In this document: piece by piece, positions 22,030-32,989 of the stretch | Layout of the letters: every line of letters begins with the position of its first letter | How positions within the stretch are numbered: the stretch's first letter is position 1 | DNA from: Nothophaeocryptopus gaeumannii | Lineage: Eukaryota > Ascomycota > Dothideomycetes > Mycosphaerellales > Mycosphaerellaceae | Direction of reading: 5' to 3' | Length of the DNA: 64,000 nucleotides | Assembly (NCBI GenBank): GCA_031771865.1 | Contig: JASISA010000026.1 | Coordinates: forward strand, 1 to 64,000 | The notes under the pieces: generated by a model | Told to the model about the DNA's origin: nothing | What the model saw: the letters and a program-made list of their open reading frames with translations, nothing else | Database searches by the model: none | Program-made: the position numbers and the translations under genes

Positions 22030-23889
22030 ATGCCGTCCTCCTCCAGCCGACCGTCGAGCCGCCGCCGCAGCAACGAAGACGCTCCCATCGACAAGCTCGA
22101 CTACCACCCGGGCAAGCCGCTCCTCCAACCCGGCGAGTACGATAGAAATAGCGAGGGCAGTGGCAGGCAAAGCGAAGACAGGAGCTATGCTGGCAGCTTC
22201 TTCAGCGACGTGGCAGAGGGTATCGCGGACAAGGATAGAGAGAAGTTCAAGAAAGAGGTGCTGAGATATGGTAGCTTTGCATGGGCCTTGATCAACACTC
22301 TGGGAGCGGGCTCCATCACGGCCTACTCGCTGTATGCCCCGTTGTTTCAGCGTCGTCTGCATTACAGCCAGCTGCAAGTGAACGGCATCAGCATCACCGC
22401 TGAGATCGCCATGTATCTGCCAGTGCCGCTGTGGGGCATGATGTGCGACCGCTTGGGTCCTGGGATACCTTCGCTACTCGCGGGCTGCTTCTTTGGCTTC
22501 GGATACCTGATCGCTGCTTTCGACTACAAGAGCGGTCCTCCGCCCGCACTCGGAGGCACTGGCTGGCCTTACTGGGTCATGATCATTGCTTTCGTCTTTA
22601 TTGGATGCGGCACATCGCTCATGTACCTGTCCGCAGTGACTACATGCGCGAAGAACTTTGGCCGTGGAAAGTACAAAGGTCTGGCGTTGGCTCTTCCAAT
22701 TGCATGCTTTGGTCTTAGCGGCATGTGGCAGGCACAAGTTGGGAGCAAGCTGTTGTACGAGACAAGAGGAGACGGGAGCAAGGGAGATCTGGATGTACAC
22801 CGCTTCTTCCTCTTTCTCGGCATACTGCTGCTCGCTACTGGCATCGTTGGCTGCTTCGCGCTGCGAGTGGTAGGCGAAGAGGAGCTCATTGAAGAGGCGG
22901 TCGATCAGCTCGAGCAAAGTGGCTTTCTCGAGGAGAGCGAGTTCTTTCATCGCATGCTGGCGGAAAGAGAGTCTCAAGTCGGATATGGCACTCTCTCAGA
23001 CAGTGAAGTGCATGAGATCAGGCAGAAGGCGGATCTTATGAAGGCTCAGAAAGATGAAGAACAACGAATGAAGACGTGGCTTCTGAACGCCGAGACCCGC
23101 CGCTTCCTCGGCGATAGGACGATGTGGTTTTTGGCTGCTGGCTTCCTGCTGGTCACTGGTCCTGGTGAAGCCTTCATCAACAATCTAGGCACCATTATCG
23201 ACACTTTCTACCCTCCTCTATCGATACCCGAAGGCGGCAACCCTACGAGCGCGGCTACACATGTCTCAATCGTCGCTATCATGTCTACAATCGCTCGCAT
23301 CTTAACCGGTACCCTGACAGATCTGCTCGCACCTACATCGGTTCCTCATCAACATCGACGAGGACCAAGCTCTATGGCCAACAGTATCGGGTCCCTTCCA
23401 CCACCCATACCAGAGGAGAAGAGGAGATGGGAGCTCTCCCGGGTGACATTCTTGATCGTCTTCTGCATCCTCATGTCTGTAGGCCAGGTCGTCCTCGCCA
23501 CAGGCGTGATGCAAGGTCACGGCGAACGCTTCTGGATCGTATCCGCAAGCATCGGCGCTGGCTACGGAGCAGCCTTCAGTCTAACGCCCATCATTGTCAG
23601 CGTGATCTGGGGCGTGGAGAATTTCGGCACGAATTGGGGTATCTGCGCAATGATGCCGGCCATTGGCGCTACTATTTGGGGATTGGTGTACTCCGGTGTG
23701 TACCAATGGGCTGCGGACTTGAATGATGTGGAAGGCTTCGAGGTTGTAGAAGATAAGCTGTGCTATGGAGTGAGGTGCTATGCGCCGACTTTCTGGGCAA
23801 TGGCTGTCTGCGTTTGGGCGGCGTGTGGACTGTGGTTCTGGGCCTGGCAAGGGCCTGGTGGGTGGACGAGGAGAGGAATAGCTGTATAG
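22030..23889 (+). CDS. MFS transporter, Mch1/nodulin-like
   Basis: 619 residues, single exon. A hydrophilic N-terminus of about 80 residues precedes twelve membrane segments. YGSFAWALINTLGAGSITAYS opens the first helix and SLYAPLFQRRLHYSQLQVNG follows, the pattern of the Mch1 group of monocarboxylate-transporter-like fungal MFS proteins. A long cytosolic loop (residues about 280-360, charged, acidic) separates the two halves, as usual. Mch1 proteins are thought to sit in the vacuolar membrane; yeast Mch1 does not carry classical monocarboxylates, so the substrate is open. It converges with the SDR gene, 60 bp between stops. Confidence 0.88.
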   Translation: MPSSSSRPSSRRRSNEDAPIDKLDYHPGKPLLQPGEYDRNSEGSGRQSEDRSYAGSFFSDVAEGIADKDREKFKKEVLRYGSFAWALINTLGAGSITAYSLYAPLFQRRLHYSQLQVNGISITAEIAMYLPVPLWGMMCDRLGPGIPSLLAGCFFGFGYLIAAFDYKSGPPPALGGTGWPYWVMIIAFVFIGCGTSLMYLSAVTTCAKNFGRGKYKGLALALPIACFGLSGMWQAQVGSKLLYETRGDGSKGDLDVHRFFLFLGILLLATGIVGCFALRVVGEEELIEEAVDQLEQSGFLEESEFFHRMLAERESQVGYGTLSDSEVHEIRQKADLMKAQKDEEQRMKTWLLNAETRRFLGDRTMWFLAAGFLLVTGPGEAFINNLGTIIDTFYPPLSIPEGGNPTSAATHVSIVAIMSTIARILTGTLTDLLAPTSVPHQHRRGPSSMANSIGSLPPPIPEEKRRWELSRVTFLIVFCILMSVGQVVLATGVMQGHGERFWIVSASIGAGYGAAFSLTPIIVSVIWGVENFGTNWGICAMMPAIGATIWGLVYSGVYQWAADLNDVEGFEVVEDKLCYGVRCYAPTFWAMAVCVWAACGLWFWAWQGPGGWTRRGIAV

Positions 23890-23949
23890 CCAGAAACAAG
23901 CAAATCACCTGCGAATTCCATCTTGTGCCGTTTTCATTCTGTTGTGGCT

Positions 23950-24954
23950 CTAGGCCAATTTGCTCGGCACAAATGGATGACCAGCTGTCAATCCACCACA
24001 AACAGCCCAATGCTGCCCATTCACATATGAGCTCTCGTCACTCCCCAAAAACAAAGCTACTCTCGCCACTTCATCCGCCACTCCTCCTCGTTGCAATGGA
24101 TTCAACTGTCCAATCTTCCTCTCCGTCCCTCTCGCCCTAGCCATCTCATACATCGGACTCGTCATACCCGTCTCGATAATCCCCGGACAAATGGCGTTGC
24201 ATCTGATGCCTGTGCCAGCTAGTTGGTACGCAGAAGTCTGCATGATACTGATAACGGCTGCCTTGGAAGCAGAGTAATCCGTAGCGCCAGCATTCGATCT
24301 CATACCAGCCGAAGACGCCACACCAACAATCGATCCTCCAGGATACTTCTTCTCAGCACCCGTCTTCAACATCCCTCTCGCGCCATGCTTCACTGCCAAA
24401 AATACAGATAGAGCGTTGACTTTCATCACATCCATAAAGTCACTCGCATTCCCTTCAAGCACACTCGTCATCGTCACGCTAATCCCCGCGTTTGCGAAGA
24501 AAACATCCAGGCGTCCATACTTTTCAATCGCCTCATCTACCACTTTGGCTACATCGTCTTCCTCTCCCGCATCGACTTTACAAGGATGGACAGATGTGCC
24601 GGGATACTTGGATTCGATTTCGCGTTTGTGAGTTTCCAAGTGGTCGGTTCGAAGGTCGCAGATGAAGATTGCTTTCGCGCCGTTGTTGGCAAAGTGGTGG
24701 GCTGAGGCGCGGCCGATACCGAGGGGGGAGTTGCAGCCGGTTATGATGATTACTTTTCCTTGGGTGCGGCTGTGAACATGTTAGTGGAGGTACTCGTTGG
24801 TATTGGAGATTTAGAAGCTGGCTTACGGTCCCTTGGAGTCGCCTGCTACCATAGGGATATTTGGTAGGTCTTCGAATTTGCCTTCGCTTCGGATTGGATT
24901 GACGAGTTGCTCGCTAAGAGCTTGGAGTCTCTTCTTAGGGGCTGAGGAGGCCAT
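23950..24954 (-). CDS. Short-chain dehydrogenase/reductase
   Basis: Exons 24954-24827 and 24769-23950, intron 57 nt, give 315 residues. The splice restores GKVIIITGCNSPLGIGRA, a TG-x-x-x-GIG nucleotide-binding motif. FANAGIS and YSASKAA give the NAG and Y-x-x-x-K catalytic motifs, with Ser in VASSAGM completing the triad. C-terminal PGIIETGM is standard for classical SDRs. It should be a cytosolic NAD(P)H oxidoreductase; substrate unknown. A 45-residue leader precedes the domain. Confidence 0.92.
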
Positions 24955-26110
24955 TCTTTTAGATCAGATGAGATTCTTGAGACTCTGAATACAGCATACG
25001 GGACTGCGCAGCTTTGCAATGAATGATTGTAGCAGATGTTGATGGTTCCGTTATGGTCAACGATGAGTTGTTGTTGGAGGTCGGGCGTCGGCATTCGAGC
25101 CAAAGATGCCGAGGTTCAAGTTCACCTGAAGCCGTTCGACTACAGCATCCTACACCTTTTATCGGCGACACCGAAAGCGTTATTTTGCTGGCGAATATGC
25201 AGTCAGGAGATCCACCGGAGCCGTGTCCGTTCAGCATCCAATCTCCCGGGACAAGACATGGGTGCGGATCTGGCAACAACAACTCCTTCTTCCACCTCCC
25301 ATCTTCGCAACATACCACTGCTGGCACTGCAGCCGGCCGGCCTGGCCGATGCGGTACGCGCTGCATAGTGGATGAGATGTGTGATGTAGAGCGCTCTCCA
25401 TACGCCCACTGCCGCCAAGCTTCGAGCATCGCCTGCGCGACTTCGAAGAACGAGCTCGCGGCTTCTATTCAATGCTCCGTTCAGGAATCCCGCTCTTGCT
25501 ATGATCTGAGCATGGTTCGATGTTCCAGTAACCTTCACAGCGGTGCCTGAGAGGGGAGAAGACCAGTCGGAATCAATGCCCTAGTGACGTGCTTCCCATT
25601 TCCGTCGTCAACACCATGTTCATCGCATGGGCAAGGAAGTATATTGTGGCCTGGCCTGTTCGATGGAACGACAGGACCAAACACCAACCATCAACATCTC
25701 GGGTTTTGTTTCATCATGGAATGGACAGATTGACAGACATGCTGAACGGCGTCCTAAGAGGGTTGAACCACAATCAGAGTCCAATTTAGGTCGAATCTCA
25801 GTCAGATGGTAGTCGCGCTGTCGAGGTCATATCTAGGGTGCTTCCTCATGGGCAAAACTGCCACAAGGCTTGTCTACAGCGATAGAACGGCAACGGCAAC
25901 TACAAATCCTGCATCAACTAAGCCCAGAAGCACATACAAATAGCCATCATTCAATCCACCGAATGTTTCGATGCAGCGATTCCTGGTCGGATTCGTGGCA
26001 ATGGCCGAATGCTCGACGAGCACAAACCGAGCGAGGTGTCACCATACATGCCCTACTGCACGCTTTGTGCGTCTCACGCATGTCTTCCACCGACTCGGAC
26101 GACACGCCCA
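24955..26110. other. Start of gene-poor block
   Basis: 1156 bp. It holds the SDR promoter and several overlapping open frames on both strands (for example 175 codons at 25023-25550 on plus, 156 at 24959-25429 on minus). None has a recognisable domain, signal peptide or convincing splice structure. It may contain decayed coding sequence. Confidence 0.35.
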
Positions 26111-26299
26111 CTGCGACTCGAAACCAGCATCGAAGGCAAAGTCTTCGCCATCTCGGGCGGCGCATCTGGCGTTGATCTCGCATTGGCGCATCTACTGGTC
26201 AAGCGAGGGGCGGTCGTCAGCATTGCAGATGCCTCTCAAAGAAACCTACATGTCAGGTGTCGCACAAGAGATGGGCACAGAGTGGAAGCTGCTGTCTGA
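26111..26299 (+). pseudogene. Truncated SDR relic (N-terminal Rossmann strand-helix)
   Basis: The frame reads LRLETSIEGKVFAISGGASG and then VDLALAHLLVKRGAVVSIAD, which is the beta1-alphaA-beta2 start of an SDR. The glycine motif is damaged (GGASGVD instead of GGASGIG), similarity stops after about 45 residues, and no SDR catalytic segment follows downstream. I see no continuation in any frame. It is best read as a fragment left by deletion. It is unrelated in position to the intact SDR at 23950. Confidence 0.6.
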
Positions 26300-26585
26300 T
26301 CGCGACGCCGTTCTCCGAGCATGAAGTCCAGATGGCTCAGCGGAGAATGATATTTCGAGGTACCCAGTGCTACATGAAACAAGCACCTTATGCCCTATCC
26401 CGGGAAGTTCGTGAATAGAGACAGTCTATATAGATATATCGGAGAATGCCTGCTTAATAGAGCGGTGATGACAGGTGGCCGGTCCGAATCGTTAATCACA
26501 AGAACCTAAGCTAGCAGCATTGAAAGAACTCTTCATCCTTCTACTTTTACAATCCTCCTAGTTACCTGCCTTATATTGCACCATC

Positions 26586-26977
26586 ATGCTCATAAAACAT
26601 ATCTTCATCCTCCTAATAGCGGTCTGCTTCCAGCAAGCCAATGCAAGAACCCATTGTGATCGACCTCCAGTACGTAACTAGCGCGTTTTCGAGCTATACT
26701 TACAATATACTAAACGCTAGTAGACCAACTATGTGCAGTGTGCTGGCCATGGGATCGAAAACAATTGCATTGAAGATTGTATGGACAGTTGTGTCGGCGA
26801 AGGTCATGTACGTAACAATGCATGCGAAGCACAACTGTAAGTTTTCGATCCGGCGGAAACATTCGTCGCCGGTAAGGCTAAAGATGTAATAGCGTGAACG
26901 GTATTTGTCATGATACTAGTCATGGAAGGCATTGCGAGCACGACAGCTGGGCTAAAGCGAATTGCTATTGCTACTAA
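26586..26977 (+). CDS. Small cysteine-rich secreted protein with CS-alpha-beta cysteine pattern
   Basis: Three exons, 26586-26669, 26724-26836 and 26893-26977 (introns 54 and 56 nt), total 282 nt, 93 residues. The first intron has a TACTAAAC branch; the acceptor at 26723 is needed, since the AG three bases earlier would create an immediate stop. Residues 1-20 are a signal peptide ending ANA. The mature part of about 73 residues has ten Cys at 24, 34, 43, 47, 51, 62, 71, 80, 90 and 92. C47-x3-C51, G69-x-C71 and C90-x-C92 fit the CxxxC...GxC...CxC rule of CS-alpha-beta defensin folds, with two extra disulfides possible. It is probably an extracellular antimicrobial or effector-like protein; no known family is recognised. 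Confidence 0.72.
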
Positions 26978-26986
26978 AGGCTGCTC

Positions 26987-27370
26987 TTATACGTTAAAGG
27001 CTGGCGACGGTGTGAGCCAATTATGGATCCGATTGCGAGTTTGGAGGTTTTCGATGAGCGTGGTGGAGGTGGAGAGTTTATCTCGGAGGGTGGCGATAGC
27101 GGTTTGGAGACGGGTTTGTTCGGCCTCAGGAGACTGGCGCTGAGGCATAGAATCTGGGACGATCTGGTCCGCTTCTTCCGAGCTGTTGGCTTGGGTGTGG
27201 CGGTTGTTGCGGTGGTCTAGAAGAGAGGCGAAGATGTTTCGACTATTCTCGCGTTCGTTGATTGTTTCGATGGGGGTGTCTCGATCGCCTATAGCCACGA
27301 AAAAGGCTCGACCAGCAAAACCAGCAGTCTCAGGTGGTGTGCCGTTGTATGTGTGCCTGTAGTCATCCAA
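26987..27370 (-). CDS. Hypothetical protein with C-terminal coiled coil
   Basis: 127 codons, single exon, ending 10 bp from the stop of the convergent cysteine-rich gene. The N-terminal half contains FAGRAFFVAIGDRDTPIETI; the C-terminal half is polar and probably helical (EQTRLQTAIATLRDKLSTST). No family recognised. The composition is that of a real soluble protein, but no conservation can be shown here, so this may be lineage-specific or spurious. Confidence 0.45.
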   Translation of the reverse strand: MDDYRHTYNGTPPETAGFAGRAFFVAIGDRDTPIETINERENSRNIFASLLDHRNNRHTQANSSEEADQIVPDSMPQRQSPEAEQTRLQTAIATLRDKLSTSTTLIENLQTRNRIHNWLTPSPAFNV

Positions 27371-28835
27371 TCCAATGCACCCGAAAGACGGTTGTCTGCC
27401 TCATACGAAATCGAGTCTTTACGTTCCAGGAACAAGGACTAAATATGCGCTCACCTGTACACCCATCCGACAGCAGCGGACGGCAACGTTTAGAATGTAC
27501 AGCTCCGATAATGGGGAAGCCAACCGAGGCGACTACCGTGGCAATGGTTCCCCGTCAATCACTGCCTGTCACTCCTCAGACAACGACATGTGTTGCGTGC
27601 AGATGCGATCTCGCCATGCAGAAGCCACTCACTATATTGCTGCAGGTGGATGCTGCTGCATATCTCTTCTACAACTTCTCGCTGCCGCGTTGCAATTCAG
27701 TACCGTGCGAGTATGGCAATCGACGACCACGTGTGGGCTGATGCGGTTCGAGCATTCCTGTGGGAAGCAATCCGTCACGCACCGCCCTCTCAATCGCCTT
27801 CAAATTCGTACTCCCAGGTCCAAGAGATCGACGGATCTTGTTCGCACAGCGCAGATTGAAGCAGGTGACTTGTGTCGTACGTGTACCACACCCGCAAGCT
27901 AATGCAAGTCTGCAAGAAGAGTTCAATAGTCAGGTGGTCTCGAAGGTCATCACTCGTCACACTTCGTTTGGAGTCAATCGCCCCCGCGTGCTGCTGCTCT
28001 CACTCCTCGGCGGCGAAAGCTTGGAACCGTAGCGGAAAGGTCGGAACTTCAATAGTCGCGAGTTCCCGCCCTTACTCCCGGACTTGCGTTCCTCTTGCTG
28101 CACTCGTGCGGAAGCCAGTAGTATTCGCATGAGAAATTGTATTGCAATCGTCCAGTTTGGGAAGCGCTGTATTCGGTGAGCGAGTCTAGAGCGTGAAGAG
28201 TCGGGGTCCTGGGCTTCTACGACGATCGCGCCAAGGTGTGTGTTCGGTGTGTGTTCCTGCGAAATCTATTCTGGGCTCACCAGCCGAAGAAGAGGCGCAA
28301 CCGCTGGAGAATGGCGGGCGTCGTGTCAGATAACACAAGCCAATGCGATGCCGTGCAATCTGCTTGCATCTCCATGGAGTGTGGCATGGAATCGCTGCGA
28401 GCCGGGATGAGCCTCAAGCGGCACGGCTGCATATGGTTGGACCTCGGGTGGGCATCGACAATACTTGCCTTCTCATCGTCATCCGCCACCTCTGCAGCCT
28501 CTCGTTGCCTTTGTTTCTGCGACGCGAACCAGGCGAGCTATGGCGTTCGTGGCCGCAGCCGGCCATTTCTTGTGCATCTGAAGCGTGGCGCGTTTGCCTT
28601 TCGTCAGCGTAGAGCCATCGCGGCCCGGGACCACGATAGACCCTTTGAGTCCCTTTCGCATGTGCTCACTCCTCGGTGCTTGCCTGGGGCCGCGTCTGTT
28701 TGGATCTACATTAGTATCGTGTGCCTCCTCCTCACACGCCTCTCTTTACCTCTGCAAATCATAGACACACCATTACTGTCGACTTAGTACCAGGACCAGA
28801 ACATCATCTCCAAACAACAATACCAGTCTATAGCA
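27371..28835. other. Gene-poor stretch with no supported gene
   Basis: 1465 bp. Several frames of 60-180 codons overlap on both strands without domains. The minus-strand frame ending near 28277 (AWFASQKQRQREAAEVADDD and on to a stop) reads like coding sequence and may be the last exon of an undefined or decayed gene. I could not connect it to a start. Confidence 0.35.
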
Positions 28836-29069
28836 ATGGCCTTTTCCAAGTTCGTCGAGATCCTCGACCCTACACCAGCACCATACTCGCGCGAGAACGT
28901 GAGCCTTGACGATGTTCTTGAAGAGACAAGACAACGATCCGACTCGCAAAGCAGTACTCGTAGCAGTAGCGACAAGTTTCGATCGCTATCGAACTCAACA
29001 CACAACCTGCCGAACGAGCCCATCAAGATACGACTACGTGGGTTCTCTTTGAAGAAGAGCAAGACCTGA
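28836..29069 (+). CDS. Small hypothetical protein, basic C-terminus
   Basis: 77 codons. It begins MAFSKFVEILDPTPAPYSRE, has a Ser/Arg-rich middle (SDSQSSTRSSSDKFRS) and ends with a compact basic segment IKIRLRGFSLKKSKT. The clear start context, ordered ends and low-complexity phosphorylatable linker look like a genuine small protein. No domain or targeting signal is recognised and the function is unknown. Confidence 0.55.
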   Translation: MAFSKFVEILDPTPAPYSRENVSLDDVLEETRQRSDSQSSTRSSSDKFRSLSNSTHNLPNEPIKIRLRGFSLKKSKT

Positions 29070-29452
29070 GCGCCTCAACTCCATTATGAATCAACCAGAC
29101 GACAGTTTCCACGGATACTTCATGCTTTAAACCGACTTTATAAGTGCAAATGAGACTGCCGCTCTACCGGTCACGATAATACTCGATACCGCTTGGAACG
29201 GGCTATCAGGCTCGCGAACAGCCTCAACGCTACACTGGCTCCTGGGAATGTGAGGGCGTTTCGAAACAACCTCGGTGATCGATTGCGTTTCTCGGCACGC
29301 CGATACCTTTCGTGGCAACCTGGAGAACTCTCTCTCTCTCTCCGCAGTTGTTACCGGGGTTTATTCCAATGCGATTGATCAGGAGACAACACGTCACTTG
29401 ATAGAGTGGTCAGATGAGAATTGAGCGCAACGAGAGCTTGATGTATCGGGGT

Positions 29453-29850
29453 TCACGGTGCTGCTGGGGAGACTTCGGCCAATTCAATCGACCTATGCAC
29501 AAGGTCAAACTGCCAGGTCATAGTAGAAGGCGGCTTAGAGAGAGGTTGCTCATGCCACCACGCAACCTTGTCATAGTAATGTTCAAGGGCGTCTACGAAT
29601 GCGTCCGTCTAATGAAACGAGACTTGATCAAGAGCCTTCAACATCTTCGACACTCTCGCTCATTTTTCATCTTTAGACTGTTGCCTACTTTACCCCATCG
29701 ACCACTCGTTCGTGCTCAAGCCACCGTAGCACCTACCAGCGCACAGAGATCACGCTGCAAACGACGCGAGAATCCCGGCCGTGCATCTAGAAGGCCATCA
29801 AACCGCCTCTCGGAGTTCTGACAACAGCAAAGCAGCACGACCCCTGCTTT
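29453..29850 (-). CDS. Candidate spliced gene or relic (uncertain)
   Basis: On the minus strand, an open stretch ending at 29737 (ERRFDGLLDARPGFSRRLQR...) meets a GTAGGT donor. An exon at 29608-29453 (51 residues plus stop) begins after a TTTCATTAG acceptor and reads TDAFVDALEHYYDKVAWWHE, then a Trp-containing helix, to a stop. The phases agree. The upstream start is not certain (an ATG near 29950 with another intron is possible). I recognise no family. It could be a small gene or the remains of one. Confidence 0.3.
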
Positions 29851-31330
29851 AGACCCTGTGTTCACCTGCTGCTACATCCAAGAGTTGAAGTACAACCGTC
29901 ATTCACCGAAAGTGCAATCTTGCATCTGCATCGCTTCTCCTCAATTCAACCACGACGCAGAAGACTGTTACGTTGAGGGGATGAAACCCGTGATGCGTCG
30001 TCGAGCACACGCAATGAAGTTGAGATGTGGACGTCGTGATCGAATACTTGTGTAGATCTAACAGTCTTCTCAAACGACACAGTGCGATCAAACAATATCG
30101 TGATGCTTGTATGTATTCGATATCTCCAATAAACCGGGAGTGTCTTTCCCCCAGTGTGGGTAGTTGGTCTTTTCAACTCCACACGAGCTCTCTAGAACAG
30201 CTTTGCTTTGATCGACATCGAATTCCACAAGGCCGATGCTGATCAATTTCTTTCGAGGCCTATGATCAACATTTCGCATCACCACCCTCCAGATTCTAGA
30301 AAACACACCACAGGCCACGCACTCCATTTTGTTGATCAGCTTGCGCAAATTTCTCGCAATCGCCATCAAAAACTACCTGGTGGAGGCAAATATATGCCTT
30401 GACGCCTCGCCCGGGAAGGGACCACATCTCCCGGCATGCAGTGCCGTGAAACGTGGTCAGCAGATAGACGTACTCCTTCAACAGTTGGCATCACATCGTA
30501 CCGTCAACTCCCGAAGTAACCCTGGACGGGTGAGATAGGCTTCTGTCACAAGCAGCAAGAGTCCTTCTCGAAGCTTCAGGTGAGAGCATGCTTGCGCGGA
30601 CTTCTTCGCCTCTCTCATCAACGTCGCCATAGGAAACCTCGATGAATGGATGTTGGTTGTACGCATCGTTTTCTGCGACACTGACATTGTGACAGAAAGA
30701 GCAGATGGCTGCGATGTTGCTTGCGCAGATGACCCAATCAAGTCAACACTTCCTTTCTGTTCTATCCTGGCGCTCGCAACATTTCTCGAAGCTGACATCT
30801 TGGCATATAACGCCTCGCATGTATCATAGCCGCTGCGCGTATACCGAAGACAAACCTTCTTCCCCAAGACCACCCTCAACTTCCCTATTACCCAAGACAA
30901 GCCATCCTCGTCAGCATCCGAGAAAACATGGATACCCAAGCAGATGACGTGTCCGCGAAGCTCCGTTGTACTGGCATCAGATGCCATTCTTATCCACTGT
31001 TATAGCTCTGAAGAACAGAGGGAAACATTACACGAACACCGCATGGCGACATCCATCATCGTGCATAGGTATATCTGCCATCTACGATATGCCATTCCTG
31101 GTATCTCGAAGGAAGACTAACCACGTTTGGGATTCTCTTTGGCCGCGCCCCGTACTTCGATGCAGCAGTGCCTGAGGACAATCACTTCCTTCGAACCTCA
31201 ATCGATGGATTCCATGCTCGATTAACGCTTGGCCACTGTGAAGACCATGGCCATAGAGATCGCCTTTCACGGCTCTTTCAACCATCAACGACCAGGCAAC
31301 ACACTCAATGACCAATCATGTAGAAACAGG
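29851..31330. other. Open stretches on both strands, no settled gene
   Basis: 1480 bp. On plus, several consecutive open stretches read like coding sequence: about 30259-30536; 30594-30800, containing FFASLINVAIGNLDEWMLVV; 30840-31120; and 31170-31310. Possible donors occur at 30533 and 31101. Minus-strand frames (30478-30987, 30088-30369) compete. The joins cannot all be given good splice sites, so this may be a decayed multi-exon gene. Confidence 0.3.
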
Positions 31331-31836
31331 CAGCAGACTACCAAGATCTGTGACTTTCGTTTCAGGATGCTGTGAGAAGTGAGATTCGTCACGCCGTTGG
31401 GAAAGACTTCACCTCATGCAGCTCGTGTGGTTATCACAGGAAGACACTTCTCAATCCTCACCTCTCTTTCTTCAAACGATTATCCCATAACATCAATGAC
31501 GCGAGGCCCGAACAGGCAGCCAGCAATCGCTATGCCCCATGCATGAACTATGAGTCCAAACAGCCAGGGATCTCGATGTCTAACACTGCTCAACTTGTGG
31601 TAGCAGCTCGCAGGCAGACGGAGTGAGGCCCACGGCATGACCTGAATGAGATCTGTGTTGAGATAGGACTTCTGAGCAGTCATCACCTCAATGCAATCAA
31701 TCCAAAGACGATGAAGTAAATCGCTGACGCAAAAGGCCGATCGCTGATGGAAAACAAACCAAAGTGCTGATGCCGAAGTACTAGAAGAACGCTCCATCGC
31801 TGATGCGTACCCAAATCCCTTTCCCTTTTCCGAATG
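31331..31836. other. Intergenic
   Basis: 506 bp flanking the 3' end of the minus-strand gene at 31837. Only short unrelated frames; nothing supported. Confidence 0.4.
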
Positions 31837-32688
31837 CTAATAATGCGGTTTAAAACTTTTAATCATCCTCACAGGCTCCACAATCCCATCACCCTCATAA
31901 GTCCACTCCCAATGTCCCTCAACAGCCTGCAACTTCCTCTTCCTCGAATTCGGATCAGGACCCAAAGTGACCAGCAGTCCATCACTAGCAAGTCGATTCT
32001 CACGATGACTCGGCACGTGTCCCTGAATCCCATGCGTTATAAATTGTCGATGCCTCTGGTATTCCGCCTTTGTCATGGTAGCCACAGTCAACTCCATAGT
32101 CGGGTCTAGCATTTCCGGATGGATGATTCCGTCTTGATCTCTTGCGCGTTTGGGAAGAGAGTCGTGAGTCTGTTGCCACCAGAGCTCCCTTGTGACGAAC
32201 TCTTTGCCAGGCTCATACTCGACCAGCCACGCTTGAGGAAAATACTCATGTCCAAGAACTTTTATCCTTCGATTCCAGACGCCGTATCGAACATCACAAT
32301 ACCATTCCTGCAAGTAAGGTGCCAGCCTCTTTTCCGCGCTTTGCAGCTCCTGCCACCACTCTTCCTCTTCGCCTGCAATCGTGGGTGGCATGCCCGAAGA
32401 TACAACATCCCATGGCCAGTAGCAGGGGACTTCACGGTCTTGCTTTTTCTGGCGTTTGACGTTCTCAACAGCTTGTGGCATCAGAATGGGCTCCCATATC
32501 GTCCGGCTATCGTGTCGCTTTTGGGCATCGTAATTGGCGCAATGGTAGGTATGATGCGAAGCTTCCAGGTCGTCGAGCTTTCGTTTGACGCCTGGTATGT
32601 AATTTCGGTAGGGGCAGTCGATGTCGCATTTGTGGGGTCTTTGGTCGCCGTGTTGGATTTCCAGCATCCTGTCGTCCGCCTTGGACAC
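31837..32688 (-). CDS. Hypothetical protein, 283 residues
   Basis: A single uninterrupted frame with two Cys/His-containing N-terminal segments (HKCDIDCPYRNYIPGVKRKL and SHHTYHCANYDAQKRH), a Trp/Tyr-rich middle (EEEEWWQELQ; YLQEWYCDVRYGVW; YFPQAWLVEYEPG) and a basic end. The C/H spacing hints at metal binding but fits no zinc-finger class I know. No signal peptide or membrane segment. It is probably a soluble fungal lineage-specific protein of unknown role. Confidence 0.7.
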   Translation of the reverse strand: MSKADDRMLEIQHGDQRPHKCDIDCPYRNYIPGVKRKLDDLEASHHTYHCANYDAQKRHDSRTIWEPILMPQAVENVKRQKKQDREVPCYWPWDVVSSGMPPTIAGEEEEWWQELQSAEKRLAPYLQEWYCDVRYGVWNRRIKVLGHEYFPQAWLVEYEPGKEFVTRELWWQQTHDSLPKRARDQDGIIHPEMLDPTMELTVATMTKAEYQRHRQFITHGIQGHVPSHRENRLASDGLLVTLGPDPNSRKRKLQAVEGHWEWTYEGDGIVEPVRMIKSFKPHY

Positions 32689-32989
32689 GTTGAGAGGTGT
32701 TGAACGGGCCTCGGAGGGCTATGGCTGGAAGACCTAAGTCCCAGTTGGCAAGAAATTTCGTCGAAATTGTAAACGTGAAGTTTCGTCGTGCGCCACGCGA
32801 TGCATGATCGTGCGGAAGACAAAGCGCAGCGAGGGTATTATCCGGACAAAGAAGAGTGGTCAGAGTCACGGTCTGGAGCGAGCTTTATCGAGTTGGAAGA
32901 AAGGTATCATTTCCGCAGAACAAAGAAACGCCTCAAATTCCATCCGATGGTAAATGCGTGCGCTGTTCCAGGCTGATGTCGTTGCTGTC

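Noticed and set aside
26009..26299. Complete SDR gene
   Set aside because: Only the first strand-helix unit is present and its glycine motif is damaged; no catalytic segment follows in any frame.
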